DNA of 64,000 nt from Albula goreensis (lineage: Eukaryota; Chordata; Actinopteri; Albuliformes; Albulidae). The position numbers and the translations under genes were made by a program. The stretch lies in assembly GCA_022829145.1 (NCBI GenBank), contig CM040758.1, positions 21,964,075 to 22,028,074 of the forward strand, given 5' to 3'. Below are positions 47,680 to 59,052 of the stretch, piece by piece (within the stretch, counting starts at the first letter, position 1; every line of letters starts with the position of its first letter). Under the pieces are notes generated by a model that worked only from the letters and a program-made list of their open reading frames with translations, was not told where the DNA came from and made no database searches.

Positions 47680-50600
47680 CCTCCACATCAATTGATGTGT
47701 GGTAAATATTCTGGTGTGAATTAGCTTTGCCTTGTGCTTGACCAAATGTTGCACATTAGTGGTGGTTGAGATACGCTTCCTCTACTTCATGGAAAGTGTG
47801 ACGAAGATGTGAAGATCATGGTGGAGACACCCTTGTGGAAACTATTGATGATTCATACTGGAACCACATAAAATGGATATTCTAAGATGTAATGTTTTCT
47901 AATTAAGCATAATGCATTCATATTTATTCTGAAGCAGAAAAATATTTTATGAGGTCACTACACATGCTAATAACCCTTATGACACACAGTGAATATGTTG
48001 ACAGCTCAGATTTGGTGTTATTTCTATATCTCTTCATAAGAAAACTCACAACATTTTCCTCATGTGTGTTTTACAATAAGTTTTACAAATGAGTCTAAAA
48101 CAAAATAATTTCAGTTCTGTCAAATAACATTGAAAAAACTATTCCAGGTAACAAGTCACAGTAAAAAGTTTTGAAGTAATTTTCAAAACCAGAGCTTTCT
48201 CTCATGTCATAATTTCTTGACATCAATATTTCAAAACAATTTTTTTGAATAATGCTTACTTGGTTTTTCTGTTGGTGCCACAAATGGAAAATAATGTTCT
48301 AAAATGCAAAACAGTCCTTTGAGAGATCTATTTTAATTCTGAATTTGGCAGTTTGAAATTCACACTTTGCAAGCTGTCAGATATGTTGCAAATAGACATA
48401 ATACTCGGTGGGCCTGTACCATATTAAAATGAGTGTGTCCAATTTCTGTGCACTGGCATGTTAAAAACTGATGTCATGTCATGAAGATAAAGAGACTTCT
48501 AAAACATTGAACTTCGCCAGAGAATAGGGACGAGCATCAGTACTATTGTTTACCGAATTCAAGTGATTTTTCCCTTCAAGAGCAATAGACCTCAAATGAT
48601 AAAGTGCAACAGAGATGTTCTCAGACAAATTGTCAGTGACTTACTTTACAATTGCATTGTAATATGTATGGAAAATTTTGTCTTGAATTGTAGGACACCC
48701 CCCAGCCCCAGGAAAAAAAAAGAGCCCCAGGTATAGTTTTGCTAAATAAAGAGAACATCATTTCATCCATTATAATTTCCCAATAGAATACTTTTGTCAG
48801 TAAATTGTAAAATTTGTGACACGCAACAGTATTTTTATAGATTGATGTTAAGGAAAGACTGTACTTGAGATCCAATCTAAAGTTCCTGTTCTTTATCCAT
48901 GTTATGAGGAGTCATGGTCAGGTGACTGTCTCATTGGAAATTTGGTCACACGGAAGCTCATGTAGGTTCCTAGACACTAGGCATAATGATCTATTACTGC
49001 GTAGTGCCAATACACAGCCTCCAATGGCCCTGTGTTGCGTTGGCTTACATCCAAGATCTGAGCGTTACGCTCTTCATTTTTCCAACAAAACTGAGTTTGT
49101 TTTTCCTACTCAGTAGTTCTCAAAGTTCTGTATCCTTGACAGCCGAGCAGCCTTTGAACTGGAATAAGAAACCCTGGGAAATTTCATCTGAATATGAATA
49201 AAAATTAAAAAAAAACACTGTTTCATGACTGCTTTCCTGACATTATGCTGTGATTAATACCACCCCTTTATAATGTTTATATTTACTTTTTATGCCTGGG
49301 AGGTTGTTTCCAATGAGCGTACATTTCCTCATGACCAACAAACCACATCTTTTCATTTGAGATTCAGGGGCCTCCTGTAGCCTTTACACTGGAAACCTAA
49401 GATAGGGTTAAATATTTACATAACCTTATCATACTCCCACTTAGATCATTTTGATATTTATCCAGCCCTATTAATTATTACAACATTTGGGATTTATTGG
49501 GCTGTTGGGATTTAATACTCAATACCTTCTACAAACATGGGAAAGGTAATAATGTAGGAAAAAATAACCATGCTGAACTATTCTCAGCATAAATCAAACC
49601 CAGAACTTTTCCACTCCACTGTCAATGAATACAGCTTTCAACTTCAGTTTGCAAACACTGTTGCTGTCAACACTAAAATGACATTACTAGGGGAACAATC
49701 CAGCCAATTTATTGATTTATTCATTACCAGAGAGGAGTTAAACCTATAAATGTTTGACTCTACAAAGTAGCTTGTTGTTGATTTTTTTACACAAAATGTT
49801 AAATGTTAGTTTGTCAAATATAGGGAAAAATACACAAGACCTCTTCTGGTCTTGATCTCTTCTGCAACTGAAGTGGTTAAATACATTTATTTATTTTGCA
49901 TATGTATGCCGCAAAACTTCCAATAATCGTCAGGAGACTTATTTGCTTCCACAACCAAATGCTTCAGGCACTTATGATAGATGTTGGGGTATTGGAGAGC
50001 GGCAGATATTCTATTTGATTCAGCTGCAGATCAAACTGAGAAAACTGAGAGAAGCCAGGGCTACATATCCTACACTGCGAACACAAATCTGTTTTGAAAT
50101 ACTACACTTTCATATCCATAAAATCTATGATATCCATATCTCAAGGTATGCTATAGTGATGTCAATACAGCAGTTACAAAAGATGATTTGTCATTTTAAC
50201 TGTTGCATTGTGGAAAAGTCTGTCTTGTGTTTATGACTTATATTACAGGACCAGATAAGGCGATGTTGTAAGGCTTAAGTATTAATGCTGTAAAAAATGT
50301 ATCCAGGTAAGTTTTGCAATTAAATTAACATTGTGATAGGCAAATTACTTTGTTGTTACTATGTGTTTACACATCTATTACAATGTAATTACAAAGTGTT
50401 TTTAATATTACCCTTAAAACTACAAATGCGTACAGATTAGGGATTGCTTTACATTAGGTGATGTGTGACAGTCTGCCAGGGAGAGTGGCGATATACCTTT
50501 GTTTCACAATTTGATATGCAAGTAACATCAAAGTAGAGATTAAACATCATACAAAAGCAGGAAGATATCACCCACGTCCCACAATTATTCATATAACTTT

Positions 50601-51955
50601 TGCTAAAATCTGTGAAGCTTACAATTTCATTTCATATGCCTGCAAACAGACTCTTATTAGGTGATAGAGGGATGGTGGGATTTACCGGGCTGTATGGTTA
50701 CTCATTTACATTCAAACTGGAGACGCAATACATGAGTCATCTTTTTATTCTGGAGATGAAGCAATTCACCCAACTATATTAAAACTGGAGGTAATAACTT
50801 TTTCAATGGTGAAACGGCTTGTATGAACATTATTAAAGTGTCTTTTCTCAGCATTTCAGTTCCAAAACAAACGTATTATATGTAAATTGACCAGCATGTG
50901 TTCACATGATAAATCATATTTAAAATTCATACACCCCGAGACGTTGTTCACTCGCAGTACATGCTTAATTTCATGTGGTGGGAAGCTTGCTGACTAACAT
51001 GTTTAAAATATTAAATGCCTTCCATAATTGGTAGCAAAGGGACATTTTATTTTAATTGGATATTTTTTTATGGCTAGGGGCAGATATCTGAAAAAAGACA
51101 GCTCTTTTGCAAGGACATAGGAGAATCAGAGCGGGAACAGATACATATGGGATTGGTAACTGCTTTTATTTACTAAAGACACATTCAGAAAAACTGTTAT
51201 CAGTTATGTTTTACCAATAAATGAAAATGTATGCATAGACAGCAAAACAAATGAAAATGGATATAATCATACTGCAATCCTGTATGCATTGCTTCTACAT
51301 TATGTATACACCCATTCCAATAGATGTAGATTGCTTATAATGACATTTCCTCAGTTTGTTTAATGGCAGTTTTCTTTTTCATTGAAATATTGCTGCTTGT
51401 ATGGAATACAAGTAGCCATAAAGAGAATTAAATAATTTAAGAAATTGAACACCTAAGCTCATGTTTATGCCTTCCAAAGTCATACTCTAAAATCCATTTT
51501 GTTTTCACTCCACTAGGTGTAATAACTTAGAGAACAGTTATGTCAATCGGCTGTTCAACAACGGGGCAATAGCCTCTGGCTCTATCTATTCATACTGTGT
51601 GACTGCAAAACAATCAGAATTTTGGTGCAGTGACTGAATGCATTCTGCATAATGTTTATGCACATTTGGAAAATAATGTGATTATTGTATAGAATTATTA
51701 TCACAGTCACATTTGCTTCAAATGAAGTCACAGAACTTGAAGGCGGCGAACAAGAACAGTTTGTTCTCAATGTTGTTAGGCAAGCATGGAAATAGCAATT
51801 TGCTGTTAAATGTGTTGTTTTGTGTAAGGTAAGTAGCGAGCAATTATATCCTCCTATGTTGTTCACCTATTTCAGTGGTAGCAATCTAAAAACCAATTCA
51901 TTAAAAGCCTGCTGCTCTCAAATCCCCACTAAATTGTCCTTTTGAAAAGAGACAC
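47680..51955. other. AT-rich intergenic, no gene
   Basis: No coding family or defined repeat is recognised. Mixed-composition patches at 50590-50780 and 50930-51130 could be non-coding elements. Confidence 0.35.
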
Positions 51956-51959
51956 AAGA

Positions 51960-52290
51960 TAAACAAATTGTTACCCGGTGGCATGGGTCTGTGCTATCAC
52001 CCTCTCAGAGAAGCAGAAGGCCGAGCGCGAGATTAAGCAGTTTCCGAGGTGAGGAAATGTCCAGATCACTGTCCAGCTTGCTGAATGACTGGCAGTCTGG
52101 CATGTCTTAGGTCCAATTGACCAGGCTGCGTTTTTCTGGCGAGCGGGAAAAAACAGCTGAAAGAGAAGGGCCCAGAACGGCCCGACATCAATATGTCCCT
52201 CGGGGGACAGCCACATAAACATGAATACATTGCGGGTCATTGTCTGAAGCAGCCGCCTGAAGCAGCGACTGTCTGGAGCAAAATCACTTT
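51960..52290. promoter_or_regulatory. candidate conserved non-coding element, GC-richer
   Basis: Locally raised GC with CpGs in words such as GGCCGAGCGCGAGATTAAGC and TGGCGAGCGGG. It adjoins a T16 tract at about 52288-52303. The 138-codon minus-strand frame covering it reads through homopolymers and has no domain. Function is inferred. Confidence 0.3.
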
Positions 52291-52439
52291 TTTTTTTTTT
52301 TTCTCTTGGAACGCTGAAAGCAAATGCTCGAAAAAGCATAACACATGACAAAGAACAAAAAAAACTCAAAACAAAAATAAAAAACAACTACGGCAGAAGT
52401 GAATTGCTGCAGATGTATTTAGTCAGTGCCGGAATTTGG

Positions 52440-54490
52440 ATGAGAATTACCATAAACCCTTTATATACATGTGGCTACAATACAGTCTTCCCATGGAAAA
52501 GATTATGGCTCGACTCGGGAGACATGGCTGTTTTCATTCAGATGTGACATGTCATTGGGCCACCTGTTCATGGCATTTTACACAACGGCGACGGCCACAG
52601 AAGGCCTTCGAGGGAATTGTTTGGCAATTCAGAATCCTGAAAACCTCCTGTTACCGTCATTGTTTCAGTGTCTGTGTATGTCTCCTGTGGACATGAATAT
52701 AAAAAATACAGTCATTCCTATTAAAATGTTGGAGGTCTGTTGTCTACCTGTGGCAAGCCAGATAGTATCACTACAGTTAAATGCTAATCAGGTTTACCTG
52801 TTTTTCTGTCATGTGATTTTTTTTTATGAATCATTTGGTGTTCAGTTGCACTTACAAGAATTTATTTTGTTATATCATCTTTTTATATACTATATAAAAA
52901 CATACAGTAGTTAATAGTCAACAGTTAAAACAGTCAGTATGTGAATGATTGTGCTCTCTATTCTGTTTTTCCATTTAAATGTGTCCTCTTGCAGGTTCCA
53001 GTTCGTCATTAATGTCCTGTGCCTGCTCACAATGTGAATCATGGAGATGTTTACAGTAACAGACTGTGGATGCTACAAAAGACCCTTTTACAACCAGCAT
53101 CTAATTACAAATGCTTTTCTGGATAAGATGAACTCAAATCATGGTGCTTTACCTCAACAACCATAAAAGGAGGACAGCAAAATGCAAAGGCTGTGGTTTC
53201 CAAACCTTAAAATCAGGGGTCAAGTTATTTTGCTCCATTATCTGTTAAATTGGGGTCAAGGCAGTAGGCTGTGTGTTATATGAACAGAGGTCAGGTCATT
53301 TGAATTGATTTCACTGAGGCCTTAAAATATAAATAAAACCACCAACTTTGGAATAAGGTTTCCTCCTCGCTCCACTTTCAGCTGTTCTTTCCTGCTTGCC
53401 AGTTTGTACTTAGTTCTCTTGTTATGTCAACTTGTGTAATGCACATGTGTAAAGTTAATGTGGGGGTCTCTCTATTCAGAGAGCACAGGGATTACATTAG
53501 GACATTTTTGGCTCCTTTGAAAGAGACTCTTACTTGCACACACACACACACACACATACGGTCCATGTATAGAGCTTGGTTAATGTGAGGTAGAATGTCA
53601 GTGAATGAAGTATGACATGCTTCCGTCCCTTTCTGGGTACAGGCAGCTCAGATGGCCCTGCTACCCCCATGTTTGTTAAGCCTGCAATGCAAATCCTTTA
53701 ATGAGTATTCAGAAAAGAACGCTCTGTGTGATTATGTGTGAATGAGGGGGTAGCTGTAGTAAATACACTGTAGCCACATTTGTTCCCCCCAAGGAAACAA
53801 CAGAGGACAGAAGGAGAGACAAAGGAAAATTATAAACTTCACTGAACAATTTACTGCAGCCCATAAAGCCACATACTACCAACATTCTAACCAGTCATCT
53901 TTGTGACAAACGCATTGGAGCTGCCCAGAGAGTGGGCTTTTACAGTTGTGCAGTGTTATCCAAACAGCACACACAGTGCTGGTACGTTTATATTGGTTCA
54001 CATGCAGCGCAGCATAACTCAGACCTCTTGAGGTAAAGGTTTTCTTTGGGGTGCCATTGTTAGCACTGGCCGCTAATGTAACACTAAACACAGAAATCAT
54101 CTACACTGGCCCTTTGTGTGGTTTTCTTTTTAAAAAGAAAAAAAAATCTGACTAATTGATGGGCTTTTACAAAGTGCCTATCTCTGGCAAATGATGGGCT
54201 CCTAATGGTCAGTCACATTTTCACTATTTTAAGGTGTATCCAACTGTGCAACATTGACAGAATCCAACATGGAGCCAATTTAACCCTGGAAACTCAAGAC
54301 AGCGAATTAGGAACATTTTACTGGCTGGTTCAATTCATGGTACTGAGAGACCTGCTCCTCCAATGCACTTAAGGTACCAGGTCCTTTTGTGATGGCCCTG
54401 TTATTCATCAGCAATTGTACCTCAAAAGTCATAGAATGAGTCCCCACTTTGATCACACAAATCACAAAAACACTGGTAGGTAAATGCTAG
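52440..54490. other. intergenic, no gene
   Basis: The 147-codon plus-strand frame at 52471-52914 shows no domain and probably arises by chance. A (CA)n tract is at 53534-53556. Otherwise the sequence is unique-looking. Confidence 0.35.
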
Positions 54491-54923
54491 GTTGACCTAT
54501 ACCAGGGGTCGGCAACCTTTACCATTAAAAGAGCCATTTTTGGAAAAAAAAAAAAAAAAAAACTATTTGTCTGGAGCCGCTAAACATATTTGAGCCTTAT
54601 AATGAAGGTAACCAGCCTATTAAGTCAAAAATAGCCAATCAAAATTACTCATAGGTATAAATGAGCATTCAAAATGTCTTCCCACATGTGACTACTCTGC
54701 AGTGTGCTATTTATGATTATTTGGTATTTTGCATTTCTATTACAAGAATACCATGCTTTGTTGCAATTATTAAAGTGCAGAACCTCAATAAAGAAAACTG
54801 TGTACATTTTTTTGCTATTTTTATTGGGGGATGCTATTACCAACAATACAGAACAATTGTGAAGTGGAGCAAACATCCACTGGCATGTGTAGGCCTACTT
54901 TGAAATAGGGTAGCTATAAAGAG

Positions 54924-55415
54924 CTATGCAGGTATATCTTTAATTTTCTGAACTATCTCAGTTTTGTTTTTGAAGTCTGAGAATAGATGCTCTGATATTT
55001 TAATGAATGACTTGTTCATGTATTCACTGTCTGTGAATGGCTTTCTATGCCTTACTATCCCCGGAGCTGCCATTAAACTAGCAGCAGTAGCGGAGTTTGG
55101 AGATTTGATCCAATTCTTAAAAGTACATTTGCTCTGCTCTGCTTTCTGCAGCTGTTCCGAAATCGCTCTCTTTCTCTCATCCCCAGCCGGATAATTTTCA
55201 GCAAATGCAGTGTGCTTGTTCTGGACACGTTTGTCAATATTACTTTTTTTGTTGTTTGCAAATTTCTCGCCGCAGATCAAGTGTCCTGGTAAGCCATTAG
55301 CATTGGCGGTAAAAGCAAATAAATCTGTCCACGCACTATTAAATTATCTGTTTTCCTCTGTGACTTTTCCTTTTTTTGGATCTGGAATCAATAGTGAAGG
55401 AAAAACTTAGCCATT
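54924..55415 (-). pseudogene. hAT transposase remnant (ZBED5-like N-terminal part)
   Basis: Minus-strand translation reads KVTEENR, a stop, FNSAWTDLFAFTANANGLPG, then LICGEKFANNKKSNI and QNKHTAFAENYPAGDERKRA. It continues through KNWIKSPNSATAAS and FSDFKNKTEIVQKIKDIP. This is the N-terminal, BED-finger-containing part of transposases related to vertebrate ZBED5/SCAND3-type hAT proteins. There is one in-frame stop. The catalytic RNase-H-like and dimerisation regions that should follow are deleted, so the protein is non-functional. Its orientation inside the hAT termini supports it as the element's own gene. Confidence 0.85.
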
Positions 55416-55867
55416 TATGTGTATACATCCATGCTAGCCAACGCTATTAAGGTTCGGCAAAATTAAGAGGAAAAGGCACCGGACTTTAGATGTAGGCTAT
55501 GATGCACATTTTAGTTGACAAAATATTTTTTAAAAACGTTTAATTTGGTGTATAGGCTACACATTGTTACAATTAGAGAATGTAACGACTCTGCCTGCAG
55601 TTCTCCTCCACACCACCAGGACATTTATGACCCTATCAAATCTTGAGTTTAGTGCTGATTGTTTTAGTTTAGTGCAGATTTTTTGCACCTATTTTTCACC
55701 TTATTTAAACCCTGCTCTGGTTGAGTCTAATCGCTCAGTCTTGAGTTCAGCTTGCCTGTGTTTTTGGCAAGACTGTTTCCTGAGTTACATTAAACCTGAT
55801 TTCTTTGATTTGCTTGCTGGGTTTTTTGACTCTTCTTGGAGGTTCTCCACACCTGAATCCATCTAAC

Positions 55868-55965
55868 TTCTGTTCTAACTGTGTTCCTTGGTGGTTCCAG
55901 TGGTTAAAACCCAGAACTTTCACTTCTAAGACCTAGGTTCAATTCCCACTTGTTACAGTAAGAAT
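55868..55965 (+). repeat. tRNA-like SINE head nested in the hAT element
   Basis: The plus strand contains TGGTTCCAGTGGTTAAAACCC (A-box-like) and, about 35 bp later, GGTTCAATTCCC (B box), in the order and spacing of a tRNA-derived pol III promoter. It follows a 300-bp segment (about 55579-55870) that could be a solo LTR (starts TGTAACGACTC). That part is uncertain. Confidence 0.5.
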
Positions 55966-56109
55966 CACTTAAAACAGCTACAAAGTAAAAATAACAACTG
56001 TTGCTCATTTCCATATAATTTTTTGTCAAAGCCACAGGTAGCCACTGGAGATGGGCAAAAGAGCCACATGTGAATCTGGAGAAGCAGGTTCCTGACCCCT
56101 GACCTACAC

Positions 56110-58330
56110 ATTACAGGCTGTTCTTTCTGGCATATTCCTTCAATTTATGTCTGTTTGATAACTAATGGCACTTCACATTTACATTTTCCTTTTTTTGTAG
56201 AAGGGTAACATATTGTTTATAGCCAATCATCTGAATGTTTCATTATGATCAGATAATAGAATCAAACATGTCAATAGAGCAGAATGTGTTGTATTAAGAG
56301 ATGCTTGACATTGGATTGAAGAGTGACAATAACGTTAAAAGATTTAGCTGGCCCCGTGAAAGCTGAAAACAGGTGATTGCTTATGTAAAACACAGGATGT
56401 CCTAGAAAATGTATATTTCTTCTTGCTTTAAATAACACATGCATATACATATATTGAAAAACCTCCACAGTTTTTCAGCCTTGACTTACACGGTATTCTG
56501 CAGTAATAGTTTCTTGCAAAAGTATCTTTCTTTGCTTTGACAAACCTCATAGATCGGCCTAAATTAGAACAAGTCGTACCAAGCACACGATGAATCACGG
56601 GTGTCAAAGGCCCCTTCGCAATGCACGACTTGTACAAACATTTTAACCCTTTATTTCCAGAGAGGCAGGGTTACTTGGCATAACTGGAATTTTATATGCC
56701 CTTTTGTTCCAGACTTGTTACAAAGAAAGGACAACCTGTATGGTGGAAGATTTTTTCCTCTCACTGTCGACTTAGGGGTTTACACTTTACAAGAGGGAAA
56801 TGTTTCAACAGCACAACAGAAAATAATCAGAACAGAGAGGATTTCAATATCGGATACCCATTCCGAATGTAAATATAGAAGCAACAGAAGTCTCTGCTGA
56901 TATCAGTATTTAATGTGTCCACTTATCGGGATCATACCTGCTTCGGTTCACAAGCCCTCAGTCATCAGATATCTCCCTTAATCCCCATTTTGTAAAATAT
57001 TTATTCATAACTTACTTTGCAGTTTGTATAACTTTGCTCCTGAAAACCCTTTGAGTTTTTCAAAGATTTTCTTCAAGGTCAACATAGTAATATTGAGGAC
57101 ATCTGGTTCCTATTTAGCCTGATTCCAGAAGTTTATGAGTACATCTTTACTGTGAATAACCCTCAGATAACTTTGGGTAGGATGTAAGTATAAAATAACC
57201 AATTGTCATGACTGCGGACAGAATATTTATGAAGCAAACTTCAAGTCCAAAATTCCAAGTTAATCTCTTTAAAGTCAAATCAACCCACTTTCTCTCTAAA
57301 TGGGTTCCGTTTATTGAGACTGCAATACATGGGAAAAACGCAGTAAGATCTGCACCACATTAAAGGGGAAATGTGGAAAATTTCTGTGCTTATAACTTTG
57401 AAAGGAATTGAGAAAAACATGTATGTCAAGTAAAGTTCTCTACTATATATTTCCCAAAGGAATTCAATCAAATATTGGGGTAATCATTTTACTGTCTGTA
57501 AGTGCATTCATATGTCCATTATTATATGTCCATATATTATATGCACCAAATTAGAGTGCACACAATATTATTTTACTTTCCTATGTCAACATGCTTGACA
57601 GCCCATAATAATACTGAATTTTGGATTGATACGTTTACACACAACAACTACATTTAATTAAGAGTTCAAAAGATGGGCCTGCTGTGGTTTGAAAGCCATT
57701 TGCCTTTTCTGTCATCAAAACACCAGCATCATCATTGTGACTGCCATTAGGCATTACTGTCCCTGGGCTGTGCAGTGATATGAGCACGCCTGAAAGAACA
57801 CACACTCTCTGATAAAAAACACACCAGCTATATAACTATTACCACCGTTCTGATCAAAACTCATGTCATGTGACAGTTTTTCAACAGAACTATCTGAAGA
57901 CGCACAGGATGAAAACACAGGGCTCAATCATGGCAGCACATGACTGTTCATCTTCTTACAGGGGTAATTGGCTCTTTTTCATCTGCAAGTGGTTGAAAGT
58001 ACCCGACCTGCAATCACGCTCGCACTCATTCCCTGAAGACACAGTTCAAACAAGTGAGCAAGTGAGAGTGGGCGAGCGAGTGAAAGATTGAGTGAGACTT
58101 CACTTCTCCCATAAATAATGCTAAAAATCCAATACACTTTGTTGAGCTGCAATCAAGGTGGACATTTTGAAGAGTGGAATGTGATAAAGTTGACTACATA
58201 TGGATCTACTGGAATGAAAACAGTTTACAATAATTCTTCTTATTATTATTTTTTTAAAAGATACTCAAAGAATATTTAATTAATATAACATGGAGTCCAA
58301 AATTAGACAGGGAGTAAAAGGTAGAACTGA
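56110..58330. other. intergenic, no gene; candidate element 56580-56900
   Basis: No coding family is recognised. Positions 56580-56900 have balanced composition with overlapping 69- and 99-codon frames on opposite strands and no domain, and may be a non-coding element. The direct repeat ATATGTCCAT occurs twice near 57510-57535. Confidence 0.35.
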
Positions 58331-58334
58331 ATAT

Positions 58335-58878
58335 TTTAATTGCACATGTCAGTCAACAATACATGTAAATTGTACTGTAAACCAAAATAACTTATTACAA
58401 AAGAGGATTGCCGTAATATACAAAATCTGAAGATGAGATTTAACCAACAGTAACTTTAACATCTCATAGTTTCACATATCAAATAATCACAAATTCCTCA
58501 GACAAGGCAGGCAAAAGTAGTGGGTAATGATTCCCATGCTCAGCATATAAAAAGAAATCCTCGAGCTTACGTTATGTTAATCATTAAGAAACAAGCGTCA
58601 TAGTCTGCCCGAAAGCTTAGGGAGTTTAGAAAAGTCCTGGAATATACAAACAAAAAAACCAATCCTGTATGATGTATAATTTACTTAGAAAACATTACGC
58701 AGCAAATATAGGTGTATTTCTTCTGAAAGCACAAGGTAACGACTGGTTGATGATGGGGTGCATAATTGCTTTTGGAACATTACCCAGAAAATCCTTCGTT
58801 CTTCTTCCATTGCGTCTGTGGTGCATTGGCTTGTTGTCCTGGTTTTCAGGGAGCGTCCGGTGTTTTTTGTTTTTATTT
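58335..58878 (-). other. kdm4c: probable kdm4c 3' UTR
   Basis: This is sequence downstream of the TAA stop on the minus strand. Two AATAAA hexamers lie on the minus strand at 58872-58877 and 58878-58883; the second overlaps the stop codon. They are probably too close to the stop to be the main signals. ATTAAA hexamers on the minus strand at 58335-58340 and 58275-58280 are more plausible polyadenylation signals and would give a 3' UTR of roughly 0.5-0.6 kb. The end point is an inference from hexamers only. Confidence 0.35.
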
Positions 58879-59052
58879 TTATTTTCCTTTCCCACTCCTT
58901 GGTTCACATGTGCTCCTTGATGATGAACGGCAGCCCAGGTTGGCCACATAGTCCTTCTGGAAGCGAGAGTTGGGCATCCTCTGTCTCTTGGCCTCTCCTT
59001 GTATCATGGGGATGTGGAAGGCGTCTTGGAACCTCATGCTAGAGGCAGTGGA
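58879..59052 (-). CDS. kdm4c: kdm4c terminal coding exon (C-terminus of lysine demethylase 4C)
   Basis: Read on the minus strand, a TTACAG acceptor is followed by a phase-0 exon beginning S-T-A-S-S-M-R-F-Q-D-A-F and continuing through EAKRQRMPNSRFQKDYV to a TAA stop at 58879-58881. The MRF....EAKRQR..NSR....DY pattern is the C-terminal segment that follows the double Tudor domain in KDM4C. KDM4C is a nuclear Fe(II)/2-oxoglutarate-dependent JmjC enzyme that removes methyl groups from H3K9 and H3K36. The catalytic JmjN/JmjC and PHD exons lie outside the window. The reading frame joins in phase to the exon at 62500-62592. The last 20 or so residues (from about NLGCRSSS to SGKGK) do not resemble the mammalian tail, so the exact C-terminus is less certain than the exon itself. 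KDM4A and KDM4B are the alternatives; the RLS-x-AS-x-MRF junction favours KDM4C. Confidence 0.88.
   Translation of the reverse strand, partial: STASSMRFQDAFHIPMIQGEAKRQRMPNSRFQKDYVANLGCRSSSRSTCEPRSGKGK

Larger units (their letters stand above)
54503..56101. mobile_element. hAT-superfamily DNA transposon, defective, with 8-bp TSD
   Basis: The element starts CAGGGGTCGGCAACC and ends GGTTCCTGACCCCTG: terminal inverted repeats of 15 bp with two mismatches. It is flanked by 8-bp direct repeats ACCTATAC (54495-54502) and ACCTACAC (56102-56109). The 8-bp target duplication and CAGGGGT-type ends are diagnostic of hAT elements. AAAAGAGCCA words occur just inside both ends. It contains a broken minus-strand transposase (54924-55415). 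A probable nested insertion lies at about 55579-55990, with LTR- or SINE-like sequence. An A19 tract is at 54544-54562. Confidence 0.88.

Noticed and set aside
52471-52914. 147-codon frame on the plus strand
   Set aside because: No domain, an AT-rich C-terminal half, and an overlapping alternative frame. No splice or polyadenylation evidence.
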